A stretch of 64,000 bases of DNA from Fimousia sp045616445 (lineage in GTDB: Bacteria; Bacillota; Clostridia; Lachnospirales; Lachnospiraceae): the NCBI GenBank assembly GCA_045616445.1, contig JAZLGR010000003.1:62001-126000 (forward strand), given 5' to 3'. This document shows positions 33,075 to 41,924 of the stretch, in pieces. The notes under the pieces were generated by a model, which saw only the letters and a program-made list of their open reading frames with translations, had not been told where the DNA came from and searched no databases. The position numbers were made by a program, and so were the translations under genes. Positions within the stretch are counted from its first letter, which is position 1. Every line of letters begins with the position of its first letter.

Positions 33075-33917
33075 ATGCATTTTCAGTGGTATCCTGGTCA
33101 TATGACAAAGGCAAAACGTATGATGCAGGAAAATATTAAATTAATTGATATCGTAGTGGAACTTGTAGATGCAAGAGTACCTTTTTCCAGTAAGAATCCT
33201 GATATTGACGATTTAGCAAGAAATAAATTCCGTGTCATCTTACTCAACAAAACCGATTTGGCAGACGCAGCAGCAACTGCAAAATGGGAAGAATATTATA
33301 AATCCAAGGGATTTGCCGTAGCGAAGGTGAATTCCCAGCGTGGAACCGGTGTGAAAGCAGTCAACGGCGTTATCATGGATGCCTGCAAGGAGAAAATCGA
33401 ACGAGACCGAAGAAGAGGAATCAAGAATCGTCCAATTCGTGCCATGATCGTTGGAATCCCTAACGTAGGCAAGTCCACATTTATCAATAGCTTTGCAGGA
33501 AAAGCCTGTGCAAAGACTGGCAATAAACCAGGGGTAACCAAGGGCAAACAGTGGATCAAGCTGAACAAGAACATTGAGCTTCTTGACACACCAGGTATCT
33601 TATGGCCAAAATTCGATGACCAGATCATCGGCTTAAGACTTGCGCTGATCGGATCTATCAAGGACGAGTTACTGAATCGTTCTGAGATGGCAATCGAACT
33701 GATTTCCTATTTACAGGGTGCTTATCCTGGACTGATTGCAGCCCGTTATGAAGTGGATGAAGACAAAGACCGCGTGGCTGTCCTTGAAGAAATTGCCCAT
33801 AATCGTAAATGTCTTGCGAAGGGTGGAGAATTAGACCTTGATAAAGCAGCCATTTTATTGTTAGATGAGTTTCGAAGTGGTAAAATAGGACATATCACTT
33901 TAGAATTACCAGAGTAA
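33075..33917 (+). CDS. rbgA: Ribosome biogenesis GTPase YlqF/RbgA
   Basis: A circularly permuted GTPase required for late 50S assembly. The order of motifs is permuted: G4 LLNKTDLAD near residue 57 comes before G1 GIPNVGKSTFIN near 130, then G3 DTPGI near 176. The N-terminus MHFQWYPGHMTKAKR carries the catalytic-type His region typical of RbgA. The 280-residue length is standard. AGAAAGGAG precedes the start. Confidence 0.95.
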   Translation: MHFQWYPGHMTKAKRMMQENIKLIDIVVELVDARVPFSSKNPDIDDLARNKFRVILLNKTDLADAAATAKWEEYYKSKGFAVAKVNSQRGTGVKAVNGVIMDACKEKIERDRRRGIKNRPIRAMIVGIPNVGKSTFINSFAGKACAKTGNKPGVTKGKQWIKLNKNIELLDTPGILWPKFDDQIIGLRLALIGSIKDELLNRSEMAIELISYLQGAYPGLIAARYEVDEDKDRVAVLEEIAHNRKCLAKGGELDLDKAAILLLDEFRSGKIGHITLELPE

Positions 33918-33930
33918 ATGGAGTTTGAAT

Positions 33931-33963
33931 GGGTTTTTAAGTGAATGCTTAAGAACCCTTTTT
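33931..33963 (+). terminator. Intrinsic terminator after rbgA
   Basis: GGGTTTTTAAG pairs with CTTAAGAACCC around TGAATG, then five T. Confidence 0.85.
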
Positions 33964-33996
33964 CTTTGATATAGTTTGATACAGAAAGGGATAAAG

Positions 33997-34749
33997 ATGA
34001 AGATTGGTGAGATTAAAGCATGTATCAACGAGGCTTTTGAGACCGGCCAGTATGAATTGGTAGAACCATTCCGTGCTGATGAGAGAGCCGGTGTGGTAAA
34101 GCTGGTGGAAGCATTTGACAGGAAGATGGAAAAGCTTGAGAAGGAACGGCGCAGAGTGTATGAGATGCGCGCCTACGAGAGAGAATATGACTTCTGTGAA
34201 TATATCTGTGGTATTGACGAAGTGGGCAGGGGACCTCTTGCAGGGCCTGTGGTAACCGCGGCTGTCATTTTGCCAAAGGACTGTGAAATCTTATATATCA
34301 ATGACTCAAAGAAGCTTTCTGAGAAGAAGAGGGAAGCGCTTTATGAGGAGATTCAGGAGAAGGCCATTGCCATTGGAATCGGCATGTCCTCCTGCGAGCG
34401 TATTGATGAGATCAATATTCTCAATGCTACTTATGAAGCTATGCGCCAGGCCATTGGGAAGCTGTCTGTGAGACCGGATGTGCTGCTTAACGACGCGGTG
34501 CGTATTCCGGAAGTAGATATTCCACAGGTTCCGATCATTAAGGGGGATGCCAAGAGCGTGTCCATCGCTGCGGCAAGTATCATTGCCAAGGTGACCAGGG
34601 ATCGTATGATGGTGGAATTTGACAAGATGTACCCGGGCTATGACTTTGCATCCAATAAAGGATATGGTACCGGCAAGCATATCGAAGGAATCAAAGAACT
34701 GGGCATTACTCCAATTCACAGAAAGACCTTTGTAGGCAATTTTATCTAA
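33997..34749 (+). CDS. rnhB: Ribonuclease HII
   Basis: It removes ribonucleotides and RNA primers from RNA-DNA hybrids. It has 250 residues with an N-terminal extension of about 70 residues as in Firmicute RnhB. ICGIDEVGRGPLAGPV is motif I with the Asp-Glu pair, and DSKKLSEKKRE motif II. IIKGDAKSVSIAAASIIAKVTRDR supplies the further acidic residue and Lys. ATG 33997 is preceded by GAAAGGG. A separate ribonuclease HI (rnhA) also occurs in this window at 40515. Confidence 0.95.
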   Translation: MKIGEIKACINEAFETGQYELVEPFRADERAGVVKLVEAFDRKMEKLEKERRRVYEMRAYEREYDFCEYICGIDEVGRGPLAGPVVTAAVILPKDCEILYINDSKKLSEKKREALYEEIQEKAIAIGIGMSSCERIDEINILNATYEAMRQAIGKLSVRPDVLLNDAVRIPEVDIPQVPIIKGDAKSVSIAAASIIAKVTRDRMMVEFDKMYPGYDFASNKGYGTGKHIEGIKELGITPIHRKTFVGNFI

Positions 34750-34791
34750 GGATTATTAGGAAAGAAATCATAAAATACAAGCATTCCATAT

Positions 34792-35151
34792 ATGAACAAA
34801 AGAAAAACAGGAACAGCCTACGAGGAGCTGGTGGCCGATGTGCTTCAAAAACATGGGTACAAAATCCTCGAGAAGAACTTTCGCAGCCGGACTGGCGAAG
34901 TCGACCTGATCTGTGTCGATGGCAGCAGTTTGGTATTTGTGGAGGTCAAATACCGAAAAAACAATCAGAATGGGCGGCCGGAGGAGGCAGTGACACCTAA
35001 TAAGCAGTATATCATATCCAGAGTGGCGGATTATTATCTGGTTCGTCATCCACAGCTACAGCATCTGCAGATGCGATTTGATGTGGCGGCGATCACGGGG
35101 ACCCATCTGAAGGTATATCAACATGCATTTGAATATCAATGGAGAAGATAA
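34792..35151 (+). CDS. YraN/UPF0102 family endonuclease-like protein
   Basis: A 119-residue protein with a restriction-endonuclease-like fold. TGEVDLICVDGSSLVFVEVKYR contains the D-x(n)-E-x-K active-site pattern, and GTAYEELVADVLQKHGYKILEKNFR is the family N-terminus. The role is unsettled; Holliday-junction or Tn7-like nuclease activities have been suggested for the fold. Its stop shares a base with the next gene's start (TAATG), so the two are translationally coupled. It sits after rnhB, its usual genomic place. Confidence 0.9.
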   Translation: MNKRKTGTAYEELVADVLQKHGYKILEKNFRSRTGEVDLICVDGSSLVFVEVKYRKNNQNGRPEEAVTPNKQYIISRVADYYLVRHPQLQHLQMRFDVAAITGTHLKVYQHAFEYQWRR

Positions 35152-35975
35152 TGGATTATAATTGGAAAAAAGCAAATGATCGAGAATCTACAATATTAGT
35201 GGAGCGTGAAGGGGTACCATACCTAACCTTTCCAAAGCTTACTGCGGCAGGCGTAAAGCATGGCTTTTCTACCCGCATGGGAGGGGTAAGTACTGGTATC
35301 TTCGAATCCATGAATTTATCCTACAACCGCGGAGATGACCCAAAGGCGGTGGATGAAAACTATAGAAGAATGGGGAAAGCCATTGGATTTGATCCGGAGA
35401 AGCTGGTTTTTTCCAATCAGGTTCATACAACAGACATTAAAATCGTAACAGAAGAAGACTGTGGCAAGGTGATGACCAAGATGGACGGCCTGATGACCAA
35501 CATTCCAGGCATTCCGCTTGTGACCAGCTATGCTGACTGCGTGCCACTCTTCTTTTATGACCCTGTAAAATGTGTCGTTGCGGTTTCTCATTCCGGATGG
35601 AAGGGCACTGTAAATTGTATGGGCAGGGTAACCATAGAAACCATGAAGGAAACCTTCGGTTCCAAACCGGAGAACATCATTGCGGCAGTCGGTCCATCCA
35701 TCTGTCAGGACTGTTATGAAATATCTGAGGATGTGGCGGTACAGTTTCAGGCAGAGTTTCCACAGTGGGAGGAAGAAATCTTAATCGACAAGAAGAATGG
35801 CAAATATCAGCTGGATTTGTGGAAAACCAATGAACTGATCCTGCTTGATTGTGGAATTCTTCCGGAACATCTTGATGTGACCGATCTTTGCACCTGCTGT
35901 AATGACAAATTGTTATTCTCACACAGAGCAAGCAAAGGCAAAAGAGGCAATCTTGGTGGATTTATCGTGTTATAA
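35151..35975 (+). CDS. pgeF: Peptidoglycan editing factor PgeF / YfiH-family (DUF152) enzyme
   Basis: A 274-residue multicopper-polyphenol-oxidase-fold protein; relatives are purine nucleoside enzymes or edit peptidoglycan precursors. Metal-site motifs are NQVHTTDI (His near 96), ADCVPLFFYDP (Cys near 130) and VSHSGWKGT (His near 147). GPSICQDCYEI follows. ATG 35151 overlaps the yraN stop and has GGAGAAG a few bases upstream; ATG 35139 is an alternative. A promoter and the der gene follow. Confidence 0.9.
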   Translation: MDYNWKKANDRESTILVEREGVPYLTFPKLTAAGVKHGFSTRMGGVSTGIFESMNLSYNRGDDPKAVDENYRRMGKAIGFDPEKLVFSNQVHTTDIKIVTEEDCGKVMTKMDGLMTNIPGIPLVTSYADCVPLFFYDPVKCVVAVSHSGWKGTVNCMGRVTIETMKETFGSKPENIIAAVGPSICQDCYEISEDVAVQFQAEFPQWEEEILIDKKNGKYQLDLWKTNELILLDCGILPEHLDVTDLCTCCNDKLLFSHRASKGKRGNLGGFIVL

Positions 35976-35994
35976 ATTCATTTTCGGATTCTTC

Positions 35995-36023
35995 TTTACA
36001 TTTTTATAGGAATCATGTAAAAT
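35995..36023 (+). promoter_or_regulatory. SigA-type promoter of der-plsY-gpsA
   Basis: TTTACA (35995-36000), 17 bases, TAAAAT (36018-36023). Confidence 0.78.
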
Positions 36024-36073
36024 CATATGAAGGATTGCCCCTTCATTTGGTCATTTTTGAAAGGAGACAAACT

Positions 36074-37399
36074 ATGAGTAAACCAATGGTAGCAATTGTT
36101 GGTAGACCCAACGTTGGTAAATCCACTCTGTTCAACGCACTCGCTGGCGAGAAGATTTCCATCGTGAAAGATACTCCAGGCGTTACCCGTGACCGTATTT
36201 TTGCAGACGTGTCATGGCTTGATAAGAGTTTTACTTTAGTCGATACCGGTGGTATTGAACCGGACAGCAAGGACATCATTCTCTCCCAGATGAGAGAACA
36301 GGCAGAAATCGCGATTGCCACCTCTGATGTCATCATCTTCCTTGTGGACGTAAAGCAGGGACTTGTGGATTCTGACTTCCACGTAGCTAACATGCTTCGT
36401 CGTTCCCAGAAGCCGGTTGTATTGGCGGTGAATAAAGTCGACAATTTTGATAAATATATGGCAGATGTCTACGAATTTTATAACTTAGGACTTGGCGATC
36501 CAATGCCAATTTCTGCATCCTCCCGATTAGGACTGGGGGACCTCTTAGATGAAGTGCTTGAGCACTGTAATCCGGAGGATCTCATGGAAGAAGAGGATGA
36601 TCGTCCCAAAATCGCAGTCATCGGTAAGCCAAACAGCGGCAAATCCTCTCTGATCAACAAACTGCTCGGACAGGACCGTGTCATCGTATCTGACATTGCA
36701 GGTACCACCCGCGATGCCATCGATACAGAAGTAAAGCGTAACGGTAAGGAATATGTCTTTATCGATACCGCAGGACTTCGAAGAAAGAACAAGATTAAGG
36801 AAGAAATCGAACGTTACAGTATCATCCGTACTGTGGCAGCAGTGGAACGATGCGACATTGCCATCATCATGATCGATGCAACAGAAGGCGTGACTGAACA
36901 GGATGCCAAGATTGCAGGGATTGCCCATGAACGCGGCAAAGGTGTTATCATCGCTGTCAATAAGTGGGATCTGATCGAGAAGGATGACAAAACCATCTAC
37001 AAATTCACCAATCAGGTTCGAGACACACTGGCTTACATGCCATATGCGGAACTGGTTTTCATCTCTGCCAAGACAGGTCAGAGACTGCCTAAGGTATTTG
37101 ATATCATCGATGCTGTAGTAGAAAACTGTAATCTTCGTATTCAGACAGGTGTATTGAATGAAATCTTAACAGAAGCAGTTGCCATGAAGCAGCCGCCATC
37201 TGATAAGGGTAAGCGCTTACGACTTTATTACATTACCCAGGTTTCTGTAAAACCACCAACATTTGTTATTTTTATCAATGATAAGAAGCTGACACATTTT
37301 TCTTATACCCGTTATATTGAAAATCAGATTCGTCAGACCTTTGGCTTCAGAGGTACACCAATTCATATCATTATGAGAGAGAGAAAGAAGGATAAATAA
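36074..37399 (+). CDS. der: Ribosome-associated GTPase Der (EngA)
   Basis: A tandem GTPase needed for 50S assembly. It has 441 residues with two G-domains: GRPNVGKST (about residue 10) with DTGGI and NKVD, then GKPNSGKSS (near 184) with DTAGL and NKWD. A KH-like C-terminal domain ends RERKKDK. AAAGGAGACAAACT precedes ATG 36074. plsY begins 2 bases after its stop and gpsA follows, a conserved trio. Confidence 0.97.
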   Translation: MSKPMVAIVGRPNVGKSTLFNALAGEKISIVKDTPGVTRDRIFADVSWLDKSFTLVDTGGIEPDSKDIILSQMREQAEIAIATSDVIIFLVDVKQGLVDSDFHVANMLRRSQKPVVLAVNKVDNFDKYMADVYEFYNLGLGDPMPISASSRLGLGDLLDEVLEHCNPEDLMEEEDDRPKIAVIGKPNSGKSSLINKLLGQDRVIVSDIAGTTRDAIDTEVKRNGKEYVFIDTAGLRRKNKIKEEIERYSIIRTVAAVERCDIAIIMIDATEGVTEQDAKIAGIAHERGKGVIIAVNKWDLIEKDDKTIYKFTNQVRDTLAYMPYAELVFISAKTGQRLPKVFDIIDAVVENCNLRIQTGVLNEILTEAVAMKQPPSDKGKRLRLYYITQVSVKPPTFVIFINDKKLTHFSYTRYIENQIRQTFGFRGTPIHIIMRERKKDK

Positions 37400-37401
37400 G
37401 A

Positions 37402-38019
37402 ATGATACGATTAATCATTACCATGATTTTGGGTTACGCCCTTGGATGTGTTCAGTGGGGATATATTCTTGGGAAAGTCAATGGAATTGATATTCGAGAT
37501 TATGGCAGCGGTAATTCCGGTGCAACCAACATTTTACGAGTACTTGGTAAAAAGGCATCTTTCATTACATTCCTTGGAGATGCTTTAAAAGGGGTTTTCA
37601 TCGTACTCATTGCAAGGTTTTTTGTTTGCCCATATATGGATTGGAATCCACAGGCTGTGATGATGCTGGCTGGCTTATCTGCAATTCTTGGACACAACTA
37701 TCCAGTACATATGGGATTTAAAGGTGGCAAGGGGGTTTCTACAACTGGAGGAACCATGTTTGCGATCAATCCAATTTTAACCATGATTATGCTGGCAGTC
37801 TTTATTATTACTGTGGCAATCACAAGATATGTATCTCTTGGATCCACACTTTTAATGATTTCCATTCCAATCCTGCTTGTAGTCTTCTATGGCTTCAATC
37901 TACCTATGGTTATTATGGGTTGCGTACTCGCCGGACTCTCCATCTGGCGTCACCATGCAAATATTGGCAGACTGTTGAATGGAACAGAAAGCAAAATTGG
38001 AGAGAAAGTAGAGAAATAA
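37402..38019 (+). CDS. plsY: Acyl-phosphate:glycerol-3-phosphate acyltransferase
   Basis: An integral membrane enzyme that makes lysophosphatidate, the first acylation of phospholipid synthesis. It has 205 residues with about five hydrophobic helices. The three PlsY motifs are visible as SGNSGATNILRVLGKK, GHNYPVHMGFKGGKGVSTT and HHANIGRLLNGTESKI. It works with GpsA, the next gene, which supplies its substrate. Confidence 0.96.
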   Translation: MIRLIITMILGYALGCVQWGYILGKVNGIDIRDYGSGNSGATNILRVLGKKASFITFLGDALKGVFIVLIARFFVCPYMDWNPQAVMMLAGLSAILGHNYPVHMGFKGGKGVSTTGGTMFAINPILTMIMLAVFIITVAITRYVSLGSTLLMISIPILLVVFYGFNLPMVIMGCVLAGLSIWRHHANIGRLLNGTESKIGEKVEK

Positions 38020-38028
38020 GTAATTATA

Positions 38029-39039
38029 ATGGAACATGTATCAGTTTTAGGTGCCGGAAGCTGGGGGACAGCTCTGTCTAAGGTTCTGGCGGAAAATGGT
38101 CATGAAGTGACTCTCTGGTCTCACAGAGAAGAAGAAGCAAGAGAAATTCAGGAAAAAAGAGAGCAGGCATCCAAACTTCCGGGCATTATCTTACCGGATA
38201 ATCTGACTGCTACTGGCAATTTAGAACAGGCCGTAACGGGGAAGGATTGTATCGTCCTTGCCGTTCCATCTCCAGCCGTTCGATCCACTGCCAGAATGAT
38301 ACGTTCTATGGTACCGGAAGGACAGATTATCGTCTGCGTTGCCAAGGGAATCGAGGATCACACATTTTTAACCTTAACAGAGATCATTGAAGAAGAGATT
38401 CCTGGTGTAAGAGCCTGTGTATTATCCGGGCCCAGCCATGCTGAAGAGGTTGGCGTGCATATGCCGACGGTGGTTGTGGCAGGTGCCAAGTATAAGGAAG
38501 ATGCACTCTTTATTCAGGATTTGTTCATGAATAAGTATTTAAGAGTTTATACCAGTCCGGACGTGAAGGGAATCGAGCTTGGGGGCGCATTAAAGAATGT
38601 TATTGCCCTGGCTGCAGGTATCGCCGACGGATTAGGATATGGAGATAATTCCAAGGCAGCCTTGATTACAAGGGGGATTTCCGAGTTAACCAGACTTGGT
38701 GTCGCTTTGGGTGGCAAGATGGAAACATTTGCCGGATTGACTGGCGTAGGGGATTTAATCGTAACCTGCACCAGCGTACACAGTCGAAATCACAGAGCCG
38801 GAGAGCTGATGGGGCAGGGATATACTGCCAAAGAAGCCATGGACGAAGTGAAGATGGTTGTTGAAGGTGTCAATTCTGCACAGGCAGCACTTAGACTTGC
38901 GAGAAGAAAGGGCGTATCTGTACCGATCATCGAGAAGGTCAATTCCGTTGTTTTTGAGGATAAACGTGCAGATGAAGCAGTGGCGGAGCTCTTAATGCGT
39001 GACCGCAGAAAAGAATTCCAGACACTGAAGTGGGAATAG
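38029..39039 (+). CDS. gpsA: Glycerol-3-phosphate dehydrogenase [NAD(P)+]
   Basis: It reduces dihydroxyacetone phosphate to glycerol 3-phosphate for phospholipids. It has 336 residues. VLGAGSWGTALSKVL is the N-terminal nucleotide loop, LSGPSHAEEV lies in the middle, and GGALKNVIALAAGIADGLGYGDNSKAALITRG contains the catalytic Lys and helix signature. It ends the der-plsY-gpsA operon. Confidence 0.97.
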   Translation: MEHVSVLGAGSWGTALSKVLAENGHEVTLWSHREEEAREIQEKREQASKLPGIILPDNLTATGNLEQAVTGKDCIVLAVPSPAVRSTARMIRSMVPEGQIIVCVAKGIEDHTFLTLTEIIEEEIPGVRACVLSGPSHAEEVGVHMPTVVVAGAKYKEDALFIQDLFMNKYLRVYTSPDVKGIELGGALKNVIALAAGIADGLGYGDNSKAALITRGISELTRLGVALGGKMETFAGLTGVGDLIVTCTSVHSRNHRAGELMGQGYTAKEAMDEVKMVVEGVNSAQAALRLARRKGVSVPIIEKVNSVVFEDKRADEAVAELLMRDRRKEFQTLKWE

Positions 39040-39105
39040 GATTCCCATCCAACATAGATAGATAAAATAAATAAAATATAAATGACAAGGAAGGAGACTT
39101 TTGTA

Positions 39106-40380
39106 ATGCCAATGATTACAGAGTATACAAAAGAACAGTTAGCAAAATTACAGAGTGAATTATCCGCACAGTATGATGAATTTGTAAAAGCGGGACTCGC
39201 TCTCGATATGTCCAGAGGAAAACCAGCACCATCTCAGCTTGATCTGACCAATGACTTATTCAAAGCATTAGATGAAACCAACTACAAGACAGAAGCAGGC
39301 TTTGATGCAAGAAACTATGGAATCCTTGATGGTATTCCAGAGATGAAACAGTTATTTGCAGATGCATTTGACGTAAAACCAGAACAGATTATCGTGGGAG
39401 GAACCGCTTCCTTAAGCCTTATGTTTGATAATATCATGAGAATCATGGTAACTGGTACAGGCGGCAACACTCCATGGGCAAGATTAGACAAAGTAACATT
39501 CTTATGTCCAGCACCTGGATATGACAGACATTTTGGTATCTGTGAACGACTTGGCATTGATATGATTCCAATTCGCATGACAGAAGAAGGTCCAGATATG
39601 GATCAGGTTGAAGAATTAGTAGCAAATGATGCAAGCATCAAGGGTATGTGGTGTGTACCAAAGTACTCCAACCCACAGGGTATCTGCTACAGCGATGAAA
39701 CAGTGAGACGTCTCGCTTCCATGAAGACAGCTGCTCCAGACTTCAGAATCTTCTGGGATAATGCATATGGTGTGCATCCAATTTATGAAGATGTGAAGTT
39801 ACTCAACATCTTAGAAGAAGCAGAAAAGGCAGGCAATCCAAGCCGTCCAATCATGTTTGCTTCCACATCCAAGATTACATTCCCTGGCGCAGGGGTAAGC
39901 TTCTTAGCTGCCAATAAAGAAATGGTAGAAGAAATCAAATCCGTGATGACCTACCAGACAATCAGCCATGATAAATTAAATCAGTTAAGACACGTACATT
40001 TCTTCAAGAATGCAGAAGGCTTACATGCTCATATGGCGAAGCTTGCAGAAGAGATGAAACCAAAATTCGAAATCGTTCTTAAGACTTTAGACAAAGAGCT
40101 TGCAGGAACAGGTCTTCTTACATGGACAACTCCAAAGGGAGGTTATTTCGTAGCAGTTGATACCATCGAAGGCTGTGCAAAAGAAACAGTCAGACTGGTA
40201 AAAGAAGCTGGTGTTGTTATGACTGGCGCAGGTGCTACCTATCCATACAAGAATGATCCAGCAGATACAAACATCCGTATCGCTCCTACTTATCCAACAT
40301 GTGATGAGTTACAGCAGGCAATGGACGTATTCTGTGTATGTGTAAAACTTGCTGCAGTGAATAAATTACTGGAAGCGTAA
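39106..40380 (+). CDS. PLP-dependent aminotransferase (aspartate aminotransferase-like, MocR-type fold)
   Basis: A 424-residue fold-type I aminotransferase. Elements seen are the N-terminal LDMSRGKPAPSQLDL, VGGTASLSLMFDNIM for cofactor phosphate contacts, WCVPKYSNPQGICYS with the Asn and Pro of the family, FWDNAYGVHPIY with the ring-binding Asp and Tyr, and FASTSKITFPGAG with the Schiff-base Lys. The layout matches the clostridial aspartate aminotransferase group (Asp_aminotransf domain) more than the classical AspC type. AAGGAAGGAG precedes ATG 39106. It is monocistronic. Confidence 0.88.
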   Translation: MPMITEYTKEQLAKLQSELSAQYDEFVKAGLALDMSRGKPAPSQLDLTNDLFKALDETNYKTEAGFDARNYGILDGIPEMKQLFADAFDVKPEQIIVGGTASLSLMFDNIMRIMVTGTGGNTPWARLDKVTFLCPAPGYDRHFGICERLGIDMIPIRMTEEGPDMDQVEELVANDASIKGMWCVPKYSNPQGICYSDETVRRLASMKTAAPDFRIFWDNAYGVHPIYEDVKLLNILEEAEKAGNPSRPIMFASTSKITFPGAGVSFLAANKEMVEEIKSVMTYQTISHDKLNQLRHVHFFKNAEGLHAHMAKLAEEMKPKFEIVLKTLDKELAGTGLLTWTTPKGGYFVAVDTIEGCAKETVRLVKEAGVVMTGAGATYPYKNDPADTNIRIAPTYPTCDELQQAMDVFCVCVKLAAVNKLLEA

Positions 40381-40404
40381 GCAATCGATATAACTTGAAA
40401 TCTG

Positions 40405-40434
40405 ATCCCTCTGCAGCAATGCAGGGGGATTTTT
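40405..40434 (+). terminator. Intrinsic terminator after the aminotransferase gene
   Basis: ATCCCTCTGCA pairs with TGCAGGGGGAT around GCAA, then TTTT. Confidence 0.9.
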
Positions 40435-40482
40435 GTCTTTGTAACGTCACAAATTAATAGGGACGGACCATACGTTCTATGA

Positions 40483-40488
40483 TATAAT
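40483..40488 (+). promoter_or_regulatory. -10 box for rnhA
   Basis: TATAAT, 27 bases before the start; no clear -35 element is seen. Confidence 0.45.
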
Positions 40489-40514
40489 AGAGTATAGTAG
40501 AAAGAGGGAAGAAA

Positions 40515-40994
40515 ATGAAAGTAACCATGTATACCGACGGTGCTGCCAGAGGCAATCCCAACGGACCAGGCGGTTATGGGACCATCTTAGAATATGTGGA
40601 TCCTAAGGGGACAGTGCACAGAAGAGAGTATTCTCAAGGGTATGTGCAGACTACCAATAACCGTATGGAGATGATGGCGGTGATCGTTGGATTAGAAAAA
40701 TTAAATCGTCCATGTCAGGTGGATGTATATTCCGATTCCCAGTATGTGATCAATGCATTCAATCAGCATTGGATCGAAGGCTGGATCAAACGGGGATGGA
40801 AGCGTGCAGGGAACAAACCGGTGCTCAATATGGATTTGTGGAAGCGGATGCTTGCAGCCATGGAGCCCCATGAAGTGACCTGGCACTGGGTAAAAGGACA
40901 TGCCGGACATCCGGAGAATGAACGCTGTGATGAACTTGCCACAACGGCGGCAGATGGCAGTGATTTATTAGTGGATGAAGGCTTGAATTTGTAG
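40515..40994 (+). CDS. rnhA: Ribonuclease HI
   Basis: It degrades RNA in RNA-DNA hybrids. It has 159 residues. MYTDGAARGNPNGPGGYG supplies the first catalytic Asp, TTNNRMEMMAVIVGLE the Glu, and VYSDSQYVINAFNQHWIEGW the second Asp. WHWVKGHAGHPENERCDELA supplies the His and last Asp. The basic protrusion (HWIEGWIKRGWKRAGNKPVLN) that binds the hybrid is present. AAAGAGGG lies 7 bases upstream. Confidence 0.96.
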   Translation: MKVTMYTDGAARGNPNGPGGYGTILEYVDPKGTVHRREYSQGYVQTTNNRMEMMAVIVGLEKLNRPCQVDVYSDSQYVINAFNQHWIEGWIKRGWKRAGNKPVLNMDLWKRMLAAMEPHEVTWHWVKGHAGHPENERCDELATTAADGSDLLVDEGLNL

Positions 40995-41091
40995 ATTCTA
41001 TAGAATAATTATAGATTATATGTTATAATTAAAAGGTTCGAAATACTATATCAAACGATAAACATAGGAAAGATGAGAGGTAGGTGAGAAT

Positions 41092-41895
41092 ATGGAAATT
41101 CAATTATGGAAGAAACGATTAGCGCCTTATGAGCTTGCAGTGAACGAGCTTATAATAAAATTTAATCACTTAATTTATGAACGCCGTTTGGAAGGGAAGT
41201 ATTCTCCAATTCAGCGTGTGGAAGGTCGCGTGAAGTCGATTTCCAGTATTATTGAGAAGATGCAGATGAAGAATGTCAATATCAATGATCTGGAAGAATC
41301 CATCTTGGATCTGGCCGGCATTCGTATTATCTGCCAGTTTGAGGAAGATATCTTCCGTGTGGCAGAGGGAATCTCGAAGCGTTCTGACATGAAGATCATC
41401 AAGAAGAAGGATTATGTCAACATTATGAAGAATTCCGGTTACCGCAGCTACCATCTCATTGTAGAATATACAGTTGACACAGTGGACGGGGTGAAGACAC
41501 TGCCGGTTGAGATTCAGATTCGAACACTGGCGATGGACTTCTGGGCAACTGTGGAACATTCTCTTAATTATAAATACCGAGGACATATTCCGGAGTTTGT
41601 ACAGGATAAGCTGATCAATGCATCCAATGCCATCATCGTACTTGACCGAGAGATGGCAGCTGTGCGTGATGAAATCTTAGATGCACAGAATTACAATACG
41701 GTGAAGGAGAATTTAACAGGGGATATCCTGAAGAATCTCCAGCATCTTTACAAGGTTGCCAACCATGAAGAGGTGCTTCGTATTCAGGAAGAATTCTATG
41801 AAGTATTTGCACAGAATGACATTGATAAACTTGCTCACTTTGCAAGACAGCTGGACAAGATTGCGGAAGGACACGGCGTACAGAGCCTATTATAG
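41092..41895 (+). CDS. Small alarmone synthetase (RelQ/YjbM-type (p)ppGpp synthetase)
   Basis: It makes (p)ppGpp from GTP or GDP and ATP without a hydrolase domain. It has 267 residues. IEKMQMKNVNIND, ILDLAGIRIICQF, KNSGYRSYHLIVEY and EIQIRTLAMDFWATVEHSLNYKY are the RelA/SpoT synthetase motifs. The HD hydrolase and TGS/ACT domains of long RSH proteins are absent. The extra C-terminal helices fit RelQ, which forms a tetramer. A TATAAT box at 41024-41029 is a possible -10 element. The next gene lies 30 bases downstream. Confidence 0.92.
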   Translation: MEIQLWKKRLAPYELAVNELIIKFNHLIYERRLEGKYSPIQRVEGRVKSISSIIEKMQMKNVNINDLEESILDLAGIRIICQFEEDIFRVAEGISKRSDMKIIKKKDYVNIMKNSGYRSYHLIVEYTVDTVDGVKTLPVEIQIRTLAMDFWATVEHSLNYKYRGHIPEFVQDKLINASNAIIVLDREMAAVRDEILDAQNYNTVKENLTGDILKNLQHLYKVANHEEVLRIQEEFYEVFAQNDIDKLAHFARQLDKIAEGHGVQSLL

Positions 41896-41924
41896 AAGGG
41901 CGTCATAGATTTACAGGAGTGAGG